Shown here: positions 1-12,488 of the stretch, piece by piece | How the letters are laid out: every line of letters begins with the position of its first letter | Numbering within the stretch: position 1 is the first letter of the stretch | Origin: Rhabditophanes sp. KR3021 | Taxonomy: Eukaryota; Nematoda; Chromadorea; Rhabditida; Alloionematidae | Assembly: GCA_963281155.1 (NCBI GenBank) | Contig: CAUJLY010000003.1 | Coordinates: 6,138,001-6,202,000, forward strand | Reading direction: 5' to 3' | DNA length: 64,000 nt | Notes under the pieces: model-generated | The model's input: the letters and a program-made list of their open reading frames with translations, nothing else | The model's database searches: none | Told to the model about the DNA's origin: nothing | Program-made: the position numbers and the translations under genes

Positions 1-3000
1 CAAAGAAGATCGGCTCCTCTTACTCCTTTTATGTCTCCGTATAAAGGTGTGTTGAGGGCGATGATGTGGAGGTGAGTGTCTGAGTGAGGCCCTTGGTGTT
101 GTCTGATTGTTTCGACTAAGGAGGGATGGTGGTAAGGTCTTGGAGTTGTCGTTGTAGTAGACGTTGTACTTGGGGCGGCAGTAGTTGTATGCTGATATCT
201 AGTATGATCTCTCATTCTGACTCTATTATCATCCTCATTTCTAGCACTATGAAGAGCTTGTGGCGGGTGTTGCCTGGCATAAGGATTCGCAGTCACAGTT
301 TCTTCAGCTGCAGCCTAAACCATCAAAGACGTTTATATTTGTAAATGTATCAACAAAGGGGATGTACAACGAAAAGAACAAAACAAATATTCATAAAACT
401 TAGGATAAAGAATAAAATAAACCAAACATAACCGTTGCCATAGCCGATAATGAAGAACAAGGACGGATGAGAGGCGATTGACTTACAGTCCTGTCTTTTG
501 GCATCTAAATCAAATCATAAAATAAAAAGTAAAATAAAAAGCAAATAAATACACTAAACACAAAAAGATACAACTCTATCAAAACCTTACCCAATAAGAG
601 AGATAATCTTGTTTATCAAAATTAGTTGCATCGAGTGAAATGGACTGAAAGCGTTAGTAGGAAGGTAGTTAGTTATTTGGACAAGGGACGAGTTTAGTTG
701 TTTAAAACTTACGATAGGTTGCCTTGGTTCAACGGCCGGATAGAATTTACCAAGTTGAATTTCCTTCCAACCAGAGGCAACACGGATCATCAATTGCTGT
801 GATGACATGCTGAAAGCGAGGGATCCGGGTCTCATATTTTTGGTTGCTACTAGAAGTTCTTGAGTAGTTTGGAAGACTTGAATTCCACCACCTGAGTTTC
901 TGCCTTCTGGGCCTGGTGGGCCAGTATCTCCTTTGTCTCCCTTATCTCCTTTTTCACCTTTCACAGAAGTCATTGCTGGACGATGTATTTTGCTATCATA
1001 ATAAGGCAGGTCCTCTTCAGATTCTATCTTATTAACTGTAACCATTCTTTCAATGCATTCACCCCGCTCACCTCTCTCTCCTGCAATTTACGTAACGTAT
1101 TAGTGATTCTTTTGCGAGTTTAAATTATGTCTATTATCAATTTTGTTATGTTTTAAATTTCACCACAGGTGCTTTATACTAATTGCTCTGGTTAAAATAA
1201 TGGTCTTTGGTAGAATTTATCAAGTCCGCTAATACCTAGGAGAATGTATACCTAATTCAAAAAGAGTCACATCTGCACTATCGAATGAAGACTCACCTCT
1301 CCGAATACAAATTTCATGCTAATGGAAACCGAATTCTCACGAAAAAAGAATGAGGACACCAAGAAGCAAGATAGTTCTATATCTCAAATCATTGCTGTTA
1401 AAATGAAGGTAACCAGCAAAGAACTGGGAGAGCCTCTTGAATAGATCTTAACAGAGTATTTGGCAAGCAAGTAACAAACGTCGAGTATGGGTACAATCGA
1501 GGTTGTTTCCACTGTTTTTTAATGCCCCATTTTATAACTTTTGCCCAATAAATCACCTCTCTCTCCTTTTACTCCAGGAAAATTAGCAATTCTAACTAAG
1601 TCATTATGAGTAAGTCCAGTAAATATCCCAGGAGGTCCAGGCATTCCCAAGCCAGGTTCTCCACGTGGACCTTGAATTCCAGGCAAGCCTTGGATTCCCG
1701 AAGGCCCTTGAGGTCCCTGTGGTCCGGAAATTCGTTCTAAATTATTTTCATCACGAACATAAGATGCCCCCGGAGGACCAGGTGGGCCCATTACTCCAGG
1801 AATTCCTTGGATCCCTTGAGAACCTTCGGATCCAGGTAGTCCAGGAAGTCCGTCTCTTCCATTAGTGCACTTTTCTTCGCAAACACCAGGAAGACCAGGA
1901 AGCCCGATTTGTCCTCTCATACTGGATCCTTCTTTTTCTAAAACATTTAAGTTAGTAGGAAGACAACACAAAATAATATATTTAAATTTCATGCTACTCA
2001 TGCTACAACAAATCCACTCTTTATATACCTATCAAATCATTCAAATAAAGCCCCTGAACTGGCCCCTGAAAGGCCTTAGTTTGTGGGACAAAAAAAGAAT
2101 CATCAGTCTTGGCAAATTTAAATTTGCGGTCAACAGATTTACGTGACTTTGCAGAGGGTATGGCGATGTTAGTGGTGAAGGCTAAAATATTAGTAGGAAA
2201 GGATGTTTTGTTTAAAATACCTCTATGTTGTGAAGAAGAAATAGGTGGTTGTAAGGCCAATTTGTTTTGAGAAAGTGTCTCAATTGATGACTTGAAGGGT
2301 TCTTCTTGTGTCGAGTCTGTTGTTCCGAAGTTGGTGAAAACATCACTGGGATCGCCGCTGCCTTCGAAGCCCTGTCAAATATTTTATTACAAAATTCACA
2401 ATACATCAAATATTTAAAGCCATAACCATGCCAACACTAAAAACAACTCCACCACCATATCTAAGTCAAACCTTCGTATTAAATTGGTGTTTATCATGTT
2501 TCCACTAAATTAATTAATATAAACTGCTCCACCTATTTAAACCTCCACAAACTTACCCATTCTTCATTACATTGATTGGCTGCTTCAGCAGGATCGTCGT
2601 GGATTTTGAGTTCTTGTATGGCACCCTGAAGATATATGTTTGTATTATTTACTTACACTAGATTCATAAGATAACATTGAATTATTATTTAAGTCAGAAG
2701 AATAGTCGTAATTTTCGGAGTATTCCTCATCTCCAGCAACTAGGGTGACGATAGGAGGAAGTGGGTTATCTTGAACATTTGTTTCGGAATATCCAATGGA
2801 ACTAATGAGTTGAGGGGGTGGTTTGTTGACGTGGCTGAGGACGGCGGTGCCATCGACGGTCCCCTTCTCTCCGCCGTCTGAATACTCATCCTCATACTCA
2901 ACGACTTCCGAATACTGACTAGTTACTCGAGGAAGAATCAATAGTAAAATGAATATCAAATGGAAGAAAGATTTCCTTAGCATGGTTCAAGTCTAAATGA

Positions 3001-6000
3001 TAGTTAAATATAAATATCACCACACATAACACCTTAACCTATCATTTTTATTTACGATAAGACACTAGTAAAAAGGAGAACAAATTAAATTTGAACTTTA
3101 TAGGATAATCACTTATAATGTATGACTAAGCAAATAAATGACTCCTAATAAATCGCCTTTTTGGCAATAGCATGATCAGGCCAACTGTTGACACTTACTA
3201 AAATGATGAAGGCAACAAATGTGCAAGTAATCTTTTGCAATAAGTATAATCCTTTATATATGACAAGTATTGTGTATATCTTCGATAAATAAAAGCAAAG
3301 CACTGTCAAAGATATACTATGGTGAAACAAAAAAACCTTTCTTAACATTAAATATAATACAGGAAATCAACAACACTCAACCCAGACGCGGGCTCTTTCC
3401 TTCCAACACTCAAATAATTGTGAATTAAGAAGAACAATGGACGTAAGGAAAGTAAGAGCTCGAAAAGATTTTTGAAAATACACTATCCCTTCTTTTATAT
3501 AATTGATGTTATCTCATGGACGAAACATACCTCAAAACCTTGGTTGATGATAGACCCTGCACCGGCTACGTATAGCTTGTGAACATCATCTATTGGTAAT
3601 TGCATGGGCTTTCGACGTACCTGCAAACATTATATATTATTTGAGATTATTTTAATTGATATTTACGTGTTGAATTGAGTGCTTTTTGCATTCAAAAAAT
3701 AAGACTACCACATCTTCGTTAACTTCAAGTGAAAAGTGAGTCCATTTAAGAGTAAAAGCTGGAACCTGAAAAGAAGCTATGATCTGCGAGTCAGCTTCTG
3801 TATTCGTATTCGTATAGTACAAAGAAATATTAGAATTGCCGCCAACTGCCTCACTAATCGAAACACCCAAAGCAATTATCGTATCATAAGGATTCAAAAC
3901 AGAAAACAAAAAGCCACCTTTCTTGTCAGCTAATTTGACCGTAGCTACGATTGCAAAGTTGCGGTAAAATCTTTCTGGGAGGTAGCTTCGATAGGGTACT
4001 ACTATTTCGGCGCCTCGTTGAATGGCGATGGCAGGAAAGTTGTTTATGCCTTTTGTTTCGTATATTGCGTTTCCGGTTTCTTGTAGTTTGCCTTTGAAGA
4101 GGGAGAGGACGTCTAAGTATGTTTCATCGTCTGGAATATTTGTATTAAGAAGGGTTTGTTATCGTGTGATTTTTTAGGTTTGATTAATAAAAAATGGACA
4201 AGCTCAGCCATCTGGTAACAACACTGAATTTTATATTGTGTATTAAGACACTACATCAACTTATACAACACATCAAAGGCACTCAATATGCCATAAAGAG
4301 CCATCTTTTGGTTTGATTGATGGAGAAATATTTTGTCAAAAGTAAAGAATATCCTCCTTAGTATCCAATTCAAATATTTAAACATAAATAAACACACCTC
4401 CAGGTAAATACGAATGAGCAAACGTCTCAGTTTCGAGTAAAAGGAAAGTTGGTCCTACTAATAATATTAGTAAAAACTTTGAGATCATAGTAAATAACAA
4501 ATGTATCTTTATTAGTTATGACAAAATATAGACAGGCAACAATTCTGTTTAGACCAGCATGGAATAAAGTTTTGTTTGTTTAATTAATTTATAAAATGAA
4601 ACACACAAAATACGTCTAATTGGAAAATTCTAGAAATAATACGAAAAATGAAGTTTAGTAAATAAATTGACTAGAGCCCATCTATCCAAATTGATAATAA
4701 ATAAAGTATACACATAATACAAACCATACCATAATTCAAGATTAAAAAGTAAGGGTTTAATCAGGATTTAGAAAAGACAAAATGACAACATATAAATTAA
4801 AAAGTTCTTAAACAAAAGATTTTGCTTGTTCTTTCAAGCTGAAAAACTATTCTATATATTTTTAGTTATGGCAATAATTTGCAAAGGGCTTATTAAACAA
4901 TATATTTAATTTTTGACGGAATAGTCACAAAAGAATTGTATTGTTATATTTTAGGGTGTAAGATATTTGATTGTGTAGCTTAATAGTCATGAGGGAAATA
5001 TTAGTTTGATGGTTTTGAGGAAAATGTTAGTACAAAATTATAAAATAATCTTTTTTCAAATTTATTTTGCACAATTTGGATGTACAAGTAAGTGTATACA
5101 AATCTCAGAAATGTATAATTTATAAATAATAAATACTATAATCAAAAATAAACATTAGGCCATAATTGGATAAAGTTGTCACAAGACAGTGTAAAGGTGT
5201 GATTATATTGTCACCACCTTTTGATATAAGGTACATTATGGTTGTCGTCAAGTTTTGATTTTGAGGTCTGTTCGTTAAAAAAGTGTACTTAATCAGTATT
5301 GTAGATATATGTGCATAACCTATTCATACACATTCTTTTCAAATAAGTATAATAACCGCACAGACGTATCATTTTTGCACTACCTAATAAACTGTTAACA
5401 CAATCTTAGATACCCTAACAATAATAATAAAAAGGGTTCAGTATGACCTAGTCATGACATGTCATTTAACTATAGATTCTCATACTTATTATAGGGTTAA
5501 CTAATATATTTATTACAAAACATTCTTTTGATCCTTATTTGGGGTGACAGGGAAGAACGGCACCTTTTAGCTGTCACTAAATTTATTCATATTTTGTAGT
5601 TAGGATAAAAGTTTTCTTTTCAACTTACTAAAGTTAATTAACAAAATATGTAAATATATATATCGTTGGTTGTACTGAAAACTAATCTAAATAACTAGAT
5701 AGTGTATAACTCACTTTTTCGGTTGGCTCTCCTTTTTTTGGTGGGAATAGATTATGTAATAAATCAAAAAGACCCTCATAAAGCAAAATATATGATACGC
5801 CAAGGAAGTTTTATATATTTGACGCAATCCAAAACAATACTCTTTTCCAAGAACAAACTTAATCATTATAAAAGTATTCTTTTATATTTTATTCAAAAAG
5901 AGAGGCTTTTAAATGACACTTCAAACAGTTTTTGGTTCTATTTAAAGTAAGTTGTTCTGGATGAGAAGAGTTAAAAAATGATAAAAAATAAAAATTTGGC

Positions 6001-7926
6001 TTCAAATAGCGAAGGACAATTATTTGTTATTATGATAATTATTACTCTCAATACAGTTAGTACTTGTTTTATTAGTTCAATTAAATGGCGAAGGAAAAAT
6101 AGTGGAAAGGATATGATTTTAATGGTGAGAGGAATCACTTTCCGCCTCAAACAATATTATGGTAATGATAGGTCGTAAAAGATGAGATGAGCCTAAGCTT
6201 ATTATGATTCAACAACCAGTAATGTGTTTTATGTCCAACCCAATCAAGGGTGATTTAATCGGCAAAGGCACCTGTTTAAATTCTTTTGAAAGAACAATTT
6301 TGGTGGCATTGTCTTTAAGTGGTCAGCTTATAACCGTCATGACATATGGAAATCGGGTGTTTAGTTGTAACTAATTATTAAAACATTTCATTATAAAGGA
6401 CAACGTGATTGCATGACAATGTGTCGCCTCATTTCAAAAGATTTTTAAATTAAATTTTTGTGGTCAGTTAAAGTGTGTTTGGGGATAATTGAATATGTTG
6501 TCATATTATTACACTTTTTGTAAGGGCAATTATCGTTATGTAAATATATGATTGGCAAAAAAACTTACATTTGATTTCCAAATCCGATCCAGCCTTCAAA
6601 AAAGCACTCGAGCAATGGCCGGGTTTGATAGTAAAATCGTCAATACCGATCATAAAACTTTCCTTTGTAAAAGACTTTTGGCCTTCAATTTGGATCTATA
6701 TTTGAAAATACAGTAATATATAATAATTAGTCAAAATTTACCTTGAAAGGAAAAGAGTTTTTACTAATATCCAAAGTCAATTTATTCCATCGCCCATGAG
6801 CCATATCTTCCAATCTCGATTTATATAAAACGTCCTCATCTTTGAAAGGATTTTCCTCGTACTCGATTAAAATGGCAAAATTTCCCATTGACTTAGGTTC
6901 AATATAAACCCAAATAGTAATACAAGCATGTCTTTCTGTTTGAAATTTAAAAACAGGTGAAATGAATTTGCCGAAAATATCAAAAGGATCACCTGAAGAT
7001 TGTAAGACCATATAACTGGTTTGGTGATGTTTGTGGTTTTTGTGTGGTAATGGAAAACTTTCATTCTTTGCCCCATCAACCAACATCCACTTTAAAGTAG
7101 AGTCTGGTGCATTCATAAATTGACAACTCTGGGCATCCTCGAAACAACAAACAAACTTCTTTTTAACCAAAATTTCTTCCAACTTCATTTTTACTTGAAG
7201 AGGTTTGCTGTAATCAGATTCACTTTTACTGCCAATAGCTTTTACTTTAAATTGGTAAGTGGAGTCGGAAATCAAATTTCCGATGGTTATTTGGGAGTCG
7301 TGGGTCGTTAGGAGATAGTCTAAGTGAGTTTTGACGTCTTCGTAGTAAATTTCATATGTCTTAAAATCTTCTTCTTTTGCCACTGTATTGGGATCCGTCC
7401 ATATGAGAAGAAGCTTGGATTTAGATAGGACTTTTGCATCTATTAGGAGAGGTGGTTGGAGTTTGGCAGGTTCGGGCTTTTGGCCGTATATAGTAGTTGT
7501 GGCGGTAGTAAAGACTTTTTCACTGTCCTCATCTTCGGCTTCATTATATGCTGTTAGGGCAAAGACATAAGTCGTGTTTGGTTCTGGAAGTTTAGATTAA
7601 ATTAAGTGTGCTTTTACTTACTCAGTTCATCAACCGTAAAAGATGTTGTCTCCTGTCCTTCTAAAACAATTTTCCGCGAAGGTGTCCCAATACCATAAGA
7701 AACTGTATATCCTCTAACTAATATTTTATGCACTGTTTCCGGTGGGTCCCACCACAAAGTAACTGCATTCGAAGAAGCTTTCGTTCTTAAATTAATTGGC
7801 GAATCTGGTGGTTTCCATTCTTCAACAAAAAAATTAATTGAGTTTTGACTTAAACTAACCTTCTTGACAATCAACCCAAATTAATAAACAAAATATTAAT
7901 ACAGAACACTTGCCAAATAAATTCAT
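1..7926 (-). CDS. COL18A1/Mp/cle-1-like: Multiplexin: collagen XV/XVIII-like, endostatin-bearing (partial at left edge)
   Basis: Basement-membrane heparan-sulfate-type collagen. Exons of the longest form, from the 5' end: 7926-7860 (signal peptide), 7819-7622, 7583-6742, 6695-6569, 4130-3667, 3620-3531, 2625-2557, 2371-2029, 1937-1557, 1080-713, 504-487, 314 to beyond 1; all phases agree. Domain order: signal peptide, two FN3 domains, a MAM domain, a thrombospondin N-terminal/laminin-G domain ending FEGAIQEL, a linker, short interrupted Gly-X-Y blocks, the XV/XVIII trimerization domain ([12 protein letters not shown] region), a Thr-rich hinge, then the start of endostatin ([20 protein letters not shown]) at the window edge. 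The trimerization-endostatin pair makes the family certain. The collagenous part is much shorter than in vertebrates. Assigning the FN3-MAM exons to this gene rests on phase match and on FN3 domains in nematode cle-1; they could be a separate gene. Confidence 0.9.
2657..2983 (-). other. Alternative first exon C of the multiplexin gene
   Basis: ATG at 2983 opens a signal peptide ([18 protein letters not shown]) followed by an acidic, tyrosine-rich stretch ([26 protein letters not shown]). The exon ends AGT|GTAAGT in phase 0, matching the acceptor at 2625 (GAIQEL exon). It would give a short secreted form lacking most of the laminin-G domain. The Tyr/Asp/Glu clusters look like possible tyrosine-sulfation sites (inference). 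Confidence 0.75.
4398..4488 (-). other. Alternative first exon B of the multiplexin gene
   Basis: ATG at 4488 starts a 30-codon exon coding a hydrophobic signal peptide ([12 protein letters not shown]...). It ends in phase 1 at a GTGTGT donor (exon end 4398). That phase equals the end of the long-form exon at 6569, so both can join the laminin-G exon at 4130. This form would be secreted without the FN3 and MAM domains. Confidence 0.75.
4489..6568. other. Large AT-rich intron/5' region of the multiplexin gene
   Basis: About 2 kb between the MAM exon and first exon B. It should hold the promoter for form B. Two open frames on the plus strand (5702-5950, 5978-6178) show no family resemblance and look like chance. 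No RNA gene or transposon recognised. Confidence 0.5.
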
Positions 7927-9471
7927 CCTATCTAACTATATTTAAAATGTAAGTACAGTTGTCCTGATTAATTAGAATTAATATAAAGTTGTTTGGTTTA
8001 AAACATTTAACAAGCAGATTAAAAGTTGTTAAATAGTACACAGTGGCGTTCTAAAAGAAAGTATGCTTGATATAGTTTAGGAGATTAGGAACAATAAATT
8101 GGATCGGATTATGAGTTTGCTTAGAGGAGCTTAATAAGGTGGGTATTGTTTGAGGGATAATTAATTGGGAATTCATGAAATAGGAGTGGTAAGCTGGTTT
8201 TGGGTAAATTAAAGCAAAAGTTGTGTATTTAGGCTAGTATATGGTTGTTATTGGTGGTGTGATGATGAATAGGAAATGATTTTGTTAACACATGCGGGCC
8301 TAACTGACACCTTTATGCAATCAGCAAACAATGGACTATAATAAGAAAAGTTGCTTTAAAGAAACTTATACATGTGGCAAAGGATATTGTTATATAAATA
8401 TTGTATATTTTATGTATTTCATGGTGCCGAAAGTATAAAGTTATAGATATCACATTAAAACGTTTGTTATAATATGGCCTTTTATGGAAGAATAATCAAA
8501 ATGTATATAAAGTATAGTCTTAAAATAACTGTTTTTAATATTATTTTTTATTGCCTTTTTAATGCTTGATTGTTGTTTGAGGAGATGTACTCAGTTTGTT
8601 TAAGGATTAATTATGCAATGTATTATAGATGTTATGGTATAATTAAAGCAAAAAAAGGTACTTGACACTACCAACCATAATCTCCTCTCAAATAGCAGCC
8701 TTATCCCTAATCAAAAAATTGAAGTATCAAGAAATGTAAAAATGCAGCCAGACCTTCCCCAAAATAAAGTAAACTGGCAACGAAGTTAGCCTTTTATTTA
8801 AATCAACTTTTGGGGACTTAATGTGATTAAGTGAATATATTTTTTAGCAGCAACCACCAATCCAATAAACTATTATCAAATTTTGATTAAATAGGAAATA
8901 CCAGGACAAAGTACTAAATAACTTTAGATCCCGAAAACATAAATTTGATTGGAAGCTTCCAAACTAAGTTAATAGAGTCAAATATATTTGTTAGACATGT
9001 GCATTTTTATTTATGCAAATCGGGTCTACAAACATACATATATTTGGATGCAAAGAAAAGCCTTAACTCATCATCTTAAAAAGGTCACCTCTTCATTTAT
9101 AATATAATAAATTATTAAATAATAATTGGGACCGTTTATGAATATTCGAGTTGCACGGCACAATATGTCCATGAGATGGAGGTAGGGACAAATGATAGCT
9201 ATTTAATAGACTTTCCTTAAAAAAGTACTGCATTAAAGTTAACATCTGTGTTAAATTGGTTCCAATTTGGAGGTGCATCACATAAATATGAGTGACATTG
9301 TTTGATTTTAATGAGTTGATGTAAGAAGAGGTTTATTGAAAGGTGGTTTGAATAATTTTTTATTTCAAAATGGTCTAATTAAAAGGCATATAAAATGAGA
9401 GGTGACGAATGACCTGGTAATAACAAAATTAATAATAATAACAACAACAAATTATAACAAATTAAATATGA
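7927..9471. other. Intergenic region, nothing recognised
   Basis: AT-rich spacer between the start of the multiplexin long form and the 3' end of NAT10, the latter transcribed toward it. It should contain the multiplexin long-form promoter. One minus-strand open frame at 9093-9281 has no recognisable content. No repeats or RNA genes seen. Confidence 0.5.
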
Positions 9472-12349
9472 TTACTCGGGTAAAGCATATTTGGCTAACT
9501 TTTTGCCAAGAAGGTCCCTTTTGAGGTTGACTTTGTCGCGTTCTTGGCGTTCCTTAATCTCCTGAGCACCCATGGCAAGTTCTTGTTCGAGAGAATCCAA
9601 TTTGGAGGTACGACTTACACTAGTTAGTGTACTTTTCACATCCTGGCCCCCATTCATCTTTTCCTCCAAACTACTCAAACAAACAGCATCAAGATAGTCT
9701 GAAATCTTTTTGATTGCCTTAATGAATAGTGCCTGCAATTGCGTCTTCGGCAAATTAAGCTCCTCTCCAATTGAAATCAGGGTTCTGTGCTGTAGTCCGA
9801 GGCCAATCAAAATCTTAGCTTGTTCGCCAACGACTAAATTAGATTGACCTAGCTTTCCAGTGAAGTACAGTTTACCAATAACTGGCAAGATGTCAGTGAT
9901 GAGGGCTTGGTCAGCCAAGTTGCGTCCAAACTCGTGGAGTCTTTTCATGTCAGTGTTTGAAAGGTAGAAAGCAAGTTGGTCTCTTGAAAGTGCAGAGACT
10001 TTTAGTGGCTTACCAATCAAAGCCAAAGTCATGGAAGTAGGGAATGATTTGAAACCGTATCCAAGAAGGGAAAGAAATCTTCGCACAAATTCCTGTTCGA
10101 AAAGGTGAATTTTTGCGTGGAGTGATTCATCTAATGCCTTTAGCATAATCAAGGTATTTTCCCCAGTCAAATCATTGACCGTTTGTCTCAAATAAATAGG
10201 CACCATTCCACTCCTTTGCCAGAAGTTCAAAAGCGATGGCGTCAGTCCGAAAGAAACACCCAAGTAATCAAGTCCTTCAGCTTGTCTTTCGTCTAAGCGC
10301 AATAGAATCGGGAGTGGGTTTTCTCTGGGAGCGATTGTTTCGAGGTTAAGGCTTTTGGGCTCGAGCTTTGCGCGTTTGACTATTGCTTTTGCATTGTCAT
10401 TAGCCAAACAGGGAAACTTTCCCTGGTAATAATCTCCAACCAACTCCATGCATCTTTGGCCATATCCCATAGAATGGAAGTCCGGATGAACGGCTATTCT
10501 AACGATTCTTCCCCCAACTTTACTAGGAAATTCAGAATCATTAAACTGATCAGCAACATTCCACGGAATCAGGTCCCCAGCACCTTTTTTGCCTCGCCTC
10601 TTAGCATCCAAAATTGCACCTTTCTTCAAGTTTCCTTCATAGCAAATTTGAACAACAGCTAATACGTCAGGCTTTTCCGTAGAGGAACTTTTGGTTGGCC
10701 CCATCAAAACAAACAAATGATGGTTTGGGGCATCCGCGAGCATTTGCAAGTCATCGGGAGTATTCTTGTAATGAGCAGACACATAAATAGCCATAATAGT
10801 ATTTAGGAAAGCTTCTGAACTCTTATGGTAAGAAAAGAGTGTGTCCTTATTCACATAATACAGCTCACATTTCCTGCTTGGGGGAATAGATCCATTGACA
10901 GATTTGGCAGTTGTCGCATTGAGGCACAAAACATTATCCAGCCAGTTTTCAACTTCATCTCCAGACCTATATCTGATGCTCTCTTCCAACGTTAGTTCGA
11001 CTAAACGTTTCCCACTAACAGCATCTCCAGCCTTTGGGATGGCTTTTTCTCTTAGCTTGGCAAGCAATTTTAGAGACAAACTTCTACCAGTACCTTCATA
11101 ACCCTTAATTGTGGAGGCAAGGAAGGTGATGTAGTTTCCATTCATCAGAGAGCTGACTGTTGGTAGAGGTATCGCTGCGGCTTCGTCAATAACTAAGAGG
11201 TCAGCTTGTCCAAGTTTGATTGCTTCAGTCGGATTGATGTATTGGATGCACTGCTTGTTTTCCTTTTGAATATCAACTCGGACGATGGAGTGAGATTGTT
11301 TGTGAGTGCCAGAGTAAGTCAAGAAATAGTCAGCATCCTCCTTGTAGCCCATATCCACCAACCCTTGAACAACAAACTCGAATAAAGTTTTTACATTGTC
11401 GGGAGATGGAGAAGTAACGAAGATATTGCCATAGCCAAATGCGACAGCTCCAGAAATAGCTAGTCCCATAACTGCAGACTTCCCTCGGCCACGAGCTGCA
11501 GTGAGGGAAACAATGGCTTCCGCATTCTTTTCAGTGATGACATCTAATAGAGAGAGGAGCGCTCTGGCCTGGCACTTTGTTTTCGATGTTGCGACCAAGT
11601 CACCGATTGGCTTTGTGTCTGCAACGGACTCTTTTATTGAGTCCAGTTCTTGATTGTTGCCATTTTCAGAAGTGGCGACGACCGAACTAACATGACTTGA
11701 AATTGCCAAAACACTAAGCTTATCGTCAGTAACAAGACAACTCTTACACGAATTTAAACTGAGAACAAATCTTTCATTAAACCGAGGCACAACAACGGCT
11801 TCATTAGTCTTATATCGACTGTGAACATCCATCGGTAGAACAAACAACTCCTTCAATGAGTTTACTGATGTCATCAGGAAAACAATCAAACCACCTCCTT
11901 CGACAGTTTCAATTGTTCTAGCCAGAAGATTAGGTGTCAAAGCTTCGAAGTCTTGAAGGATGAGCATGCCAAAGGTGTTTCCGAGTAATTCGTGGGAGTC
12001 TGCGTAGTTGCAGTGACGGACAGATGTAAACTGAGGAAATGTTTGATCCTTTTTTTCAAAATTGGAAGAGGATCTTCTGTTATCTTTCTTTCCTTTACTT
12101 TGTCTGCCACCAGAAAGGCCCGTTTCATTTTTCTTACACCATAAGACGTTTGGTAAATCTCCAGATTTAGCTTCTACCAAAGTTTGATAAAGAACAGTGA
12201 CCTGAAATGATATGAATTAAACGAAATTTGGTGATAAAACTTACTTGGTCTTTTGCTTTACTTCCTACAACCGCGAACATCGAGCGATGCTTATTGACAA
12301 TTCCATTGCCAATTAAAACTTTAATTCTTTGATCCAATTCAGTTGTCAT
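9472..12349 (-). CDS. NAT10: RNA cytidine acetyltransferase NAT10/Kre33
   Basis: Nucleolar ATP-dependent enzyme that makes N4-acetylcytidine in 18S rRNA and, with an adaptor, in tRNA. Two exons: 12349-12245 and 12201-9472, joined in phase 0 through a 43-nt intron, giving about 944 residues. Visible parts in order: N-terminal DUF1726 region (LGNTFGMLILQDFEALTPN), Walker A TAARGRGKSA near residue 270, Walker B-type IDEAAAIPLP near 372, the GNAT acetyl-CoA fold (VRIAVHPDFHSMGYGQR) near 600, and the tRNA-binding C-terminal domain. It ends soon after LLGKKLAKYALPE, so the long Lys-rich tail of vertebrate NAT10 is absent. The start is divergent from PSME3IP1 only 139 bp away. Confidence 0.97.
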
Positions 12350-12488
12350 ATTTGTGATATGAAAAAAGAATTTATTTAATTAAACTATTTGAATGTAATG
12401 CAATGGTCGAGCTACCAATCTTGTTGAGACATAATTTGCCAATCGCCACTTCATTCTGTTTAAATATTGTTTGTTACTTACTAGCAAG
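12350..12488. promoter_or_regulatory. Divergent promoter region NAT10 / PSME3IP1
   Basis: 139 bp separate the two opposing ATGs, so both genes probably share this region. No clear TATA box. TTACTTACTAG sits just before the PSME3IP1 ATG and resembles a splice acceptor. Confidence 0.55.

Noticed and set aside
6542..6575. MAM-containing gene ending in the read-through after 6569
   Set aside because: Possible (a stop follows after about 20 codons), but the GTAAGT donor, matching phase and cle-1 precedent make splicing into the collagen exons more likely; not fully excluded.
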